Shown: piece by piece, positions 61,160-64,000 of the stretch | Position numbering within the stretch: position 1 is the first letter of the stretch | Layout of the letters: each line of letters starts with the position of its first letter | Origin: Moringa oleifera | Lineage: Eukaryota; Streptophyta; Magnoliopsida; Brassicales; Moringaceae | Reading direction: 5' to 3' | Length of the DNA: 64,000 bases | NCBI GenBank assembly: GCA_021397835.1 | Contig: JAJFZO010000234.1 | Coordinates: 2,677,001 to 2,741,000 of the forward strand | Notes under the pieces: model-generated | Database searches by the model: none | Told to the model about the DNA's origin: nothing | What the model saw: the letters and a program-made list of their open reading frames with translations, nothing else | Translations under genes and position numbers: made by a program

Positions 61160-61168
61160 TAAAATTAA
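61160..61168. repeat. Right target-site duplication of the 9-kb MULE
   Basis: TAAAATTAA, identical to 52,092-52,100. Confidence 0.9.
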
Positions 61169-62931
61169 TTAAGAATAATAATTGATGCCTGACTGAAATC
61201 TTAAGCATGTCTTCAAGGTCCTGTCATAAGCATTATTGCTGCTTAGTGTTTCCACGGAAAAAAGATGGCACTTCATTTAATATTCTTAATCATATTGAAT
61301 AATAAATAATAATAAATATAAAATAAATATTTAAAAAAATTTATTTTATTTAAATTTTAATACAAGTATTATTATTTTATTTTTTTATTATGTATCTAAA
61401 ATTTTAATTTTAATTTAATTGAAATTGTTATTTAAAATTAATAATATTTTTATTTTGAAAATATATAAAAAATAATTCAAATAATTTTTTATTTTTTATT
61501 TTTATATTTGAATATTTTTAATTTATGAGTTATTTTTTATAAATTTTTAATAATTTTAAATTAAATAAAATATTTTTAATATTTAAAATATTTAAAATAT
61601 TAATTTAAATATTTTTCATCTAAAATTTTAAGTCAAAATTTATTATATAAAAATTTAATTTAAATAATATAAATTTTAAGTTAACTTAAATAAAAAATTT
61701 TAAATACATAATTAAAAAATTGAAAAAAGAAAATTAAAATTAAAATTCATATAAATTTTATAATTTGTATGTTTATTTATAAATATATTAATAATATATA
61801 TTATTATTATATATATATATATATATGATGTTGAATATAACATAGTATAATATAATACATTGACATCACTTTCACACGTCATTTTCATTTTTCTTTTCAT
61901 GGAAGGAATGTAACATAGGGGCACAATATAGATATAACACTTCAAAATAATTCCCAAAAATTCGTATGAATCAGTCTCACTTCAGTTGAGTTAACCCAAA
62001 TTCTTTTTGAAAAAGCTAAACTTAAATGGCCACAGTAAGCCAACTAAATTAAATTGAAGTAATAATATAATCAACAATCATCAGTACCGTCACGGGTGTT
62101 AACGACTTTCTGGCATAGGCAAAGTTCACTTAACCTTGGAATAGTAATAAAACAATTATTAGCATTTAATATGTAAATTTTAATTTCCCCTTTTCTTAAA
62201 AGCGACCAATTTGAGCTACAGTGACAAATCACGGGAAGTGGCTGGCCGCTTAGAAAAATGTTTACCGTGTCCCAAGCCAAGGAAACTGCCGATCCTTATT
62301 GTAGTTTGAATTTCATGAAATTTTTTTATTGATTTGAATTGATGTTAAGTTTTTAGTATAAATTAAAATAATTTTTTAATAATTTAATTTATTAATATAA
62401 AAATAAATAAATACATTTTAATTATCAATTTTATTAAATTATCATACCTTATTATTTTATTAAAAATTTATTAAAATTCAAAGTAATAGAAAATTCATAT
62501 TGGTCAAAATTACACCCATCAATTAGTTGCCCAATCATGTTTTCTGTTTCTTTCAATAATTTACATGATTAAAAATAAAAATTTTACTTTTAATATGATT
62601 TATATTTTGTAAATTTTTTTCCTGATTAATAATTATATATGTTTTTAATTATGTAAGTCATTTTGTTGGTAGATTAGCTACTTTCATCTAAATTTAACCC
62701 TTATTTTATTATTAACATTTTATTTGATTAAAAAACATAATATTAAAAATAAAATTTTAATATATCAGAAAAAACCATTTCAAATTCATTATAAGCACTA
62801 AAGATACAAATATATTTTTTTATAAACTACGAAAAGCTTCAAACATCATTAAAAAAAAAATATAATATAAAGAGTTTCACATGATACTTGGCACGCATAT
62901 ATTGATAAAATTTGAATATATAATAAAAATA
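61169..62931. other. Very AT-rich intergenic DNA
   Basis: No gene seen. 61,300-61,720 is almost wholly A and T; an AT/ATT microsatellite lies at 61,798-61,826. 62,040-62,290 is of more normal composition but has no recognisable coding frame. Confidence 0.5.
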
Positions 62932-63840
62932 GATAAATATCATTTAAAATCTTGATCTTTATGCAATCTCTCCAAAAAGACACTAAATTTCAAAATATAT
63001 CCAAACTAACCTCAATTTTTTAATTTTGTTCAAATTGAACCTTCCATCTAAATCAATTAAACGATGTTTGTAAAAAATAAATTTATTAAAAGGCAAAAAA
63101 GATATTATATCAGTAGAATATATAGAGGAAACGACAGCATTTTCCCCATTTTGGTCTTCTCTCCGTTTTGGCCTTCTCTCCATAAACCTAAATGGATTTA
63201 TTGAAGGGCAAAAATGATATTATATCAGTAGAATATATAGAGGTAAATGACAGTGTTTTTCCCATTTTGGTTTTCTCCCCGTTTTGGTCTTCTCCCCATA
63301 AACCTAAATCTCGTTTTTCTCTCTCAATTCGTCACTCGGCATCGAGAAATTTGAAGGTTTGATTGCATAATGTTCTTCCTATAATTCCAAAATCTTCTTT
63401 TTGGGTTTCTTGTTGTTCATGAGGTATGTAATTTTGTCCTAATACCGCAACGACAAATTTGAAGATTTGATAGAATGAGCCTTCAAACGAATCTTCACTC
63501 TCCATTGACAAATTTAGCTTCAATTAGTATATATGTCACTAATACTCGATTCTTCAACAAGAAAATCCTGATTAATTTACAACTTTTCTTTTCTTTTTCC
63601 TCTTATCTTTCTTTTCTCTCTCTTCGAGCAACAGGGCTCTGCGTTTTCTCTGAAGGGAAGAGAATGAAAGATTTAACGGACGATAATGCTCTCACAGAAA
63701 AAATTAATTTAAACGACGTTTGCAATTAAGGTTCAATTTGGACAAAATTAAAAAGTCAAGTTTAGTTTGGATACATGTTGAAGCTTAGTGTCTGTTTGAA
63801 GAGATAATGTAAAGGTCAAAGTTTTAAATGATATTTACCC
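62932..63840. mobile_element. Short non-autonomous TIR element (MULE-like)
   Basis: About 0.9 kb with ~110-130-bp imperfect terminal inverted repeats. The left end is GATAAATATCATTTAAAATC (62,932); the complement of the right end is GGGTAAATATCATTTAAAAC (63,840). Both continue through ACACTAA, TATCCAAACTAA and TTTTTAATTTTG, to CAAATTGAACCTT. The flanks TAATAAAAAT and TAAAAAAAAC are similar but not a clean duplication. The interior holds a two-copy tandem duplication and a transcript-leader-like stretch, but no transposase. Long TIRs point to a MULE-type element; the family is not proven. Confidence 0.7.
63075..63310. repeat. Two-copy tandem duplication (~115 bp) inside the TIR element
   Basis: Both copies contain GATATTATATCAGTAGAATA, then TATAGAGG, then CCCATTTTGGT, then CTCCGTTTTGG or CCCCGTTTTGG, then CATAAACCTAAAT. 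Copy 1 is at about 63,075-63,194 and copy 2 at 63,195-63,310, with roughly 90 percent identity. Confidence 0.85.
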
Positions 63841-64000
63841 TAAAAAAAACAAATACCTTACAAAACTGTAAGGTTTACCATGTCACTTCAAGCAAATCTT
63901 GATTTTTGAAAATTTTTTTTAAAAATTAAATCAAAATTAAATTATAAAATGTCTTTAATTTAAATATTTTAAATTTTAAAATTTTTGATAAAGTTTAATT

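Overview
The window is plant nuclear DNA, most likely from a eudicot. It is very AT-rich and has one clearly intact host gene, at the left edge: an intronless class I phospholipase A1 (PLA1-I alpha / DONGLE type, chloroplast lipid acylhydrolase) on the minus strand. Almost everything else that can be identified is transposable-element material in various states of decay. No intact rRNA, tRNA, CRISPR or bacterial-style operon is seen. Species cannot be fixed from the sequence.

Layout. 0.2-1.6 kb: the PLA1 gene. 2.8-7.7 kb: a decayed but structurally complete Ty3/gypsy element with a chromodomain, two ~0.46-kb LTRs and a short target-site duplication (TSD). 8.1-11.7 kb: an L1-type LINE relic. 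11.7-16.4 kb: intergenic. 16.4-18.3 kb: an old Mutator-like (MULE) transposase relic. 18.9-35.7 kb: a nested CACTA (En/Spm) complex. Its minus-strand element has its end at 35,689, a TNP2-type transposase at 33.1-29.8 kb, and a second-transposase (Transposase_24-like) gene at 26.4-18.9 kb. The second gene is split by a 5.4-kb Ty3/gypsy element (19,575-25,010) with a perfect TATAT TSD. Between the two transposase genes lies an inverted, truncated half copy of the same CACTA family (26,613 to about 29.5 kb). 35.7-37.8 kb: very AT-rich tandem repeats that may be a long Tat-type LTR. 37.9-43.2 kb: mostly intergenic, with one unidentified gene fragment. 43,171-43,797: a MITE with a TAA TSD. 44.5-51.9 kb: fragments of Tat/Ogre-like retroelements (gag, integrase end, minisatellite, antisense ORF).

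52,101-61,159: the best-preserved large element, a 9.06-kb MULE with ~110-bp terminal inverted repeats (TIRs) and a perfect 9-bp TSD. It carries two convergent genes: a multi-exon Ulp1-like (DUF1985 plus C48 peptidase) gene on the plus strand, and a MURA-type transposase with SWIM and CCHC zinc fingers on the minus strand. Introns and spacers of both genes are packed with different tandem repeats, most of them sharing TCGTAAC or TCGTACC cores and oriented in the sense direction of the neighbouring gene. 62.9-63.8 kb: a short TIR element with ~110-130-bp TIRs and an internal tandem duplication.

Open frames in the transposons are interrupted by many stops, mostly one C-to-T or G-to-A change away from the expected codon, as expected for long-methylated DNA. 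Domain names are assigned by eye from family motifs; no database search was run.
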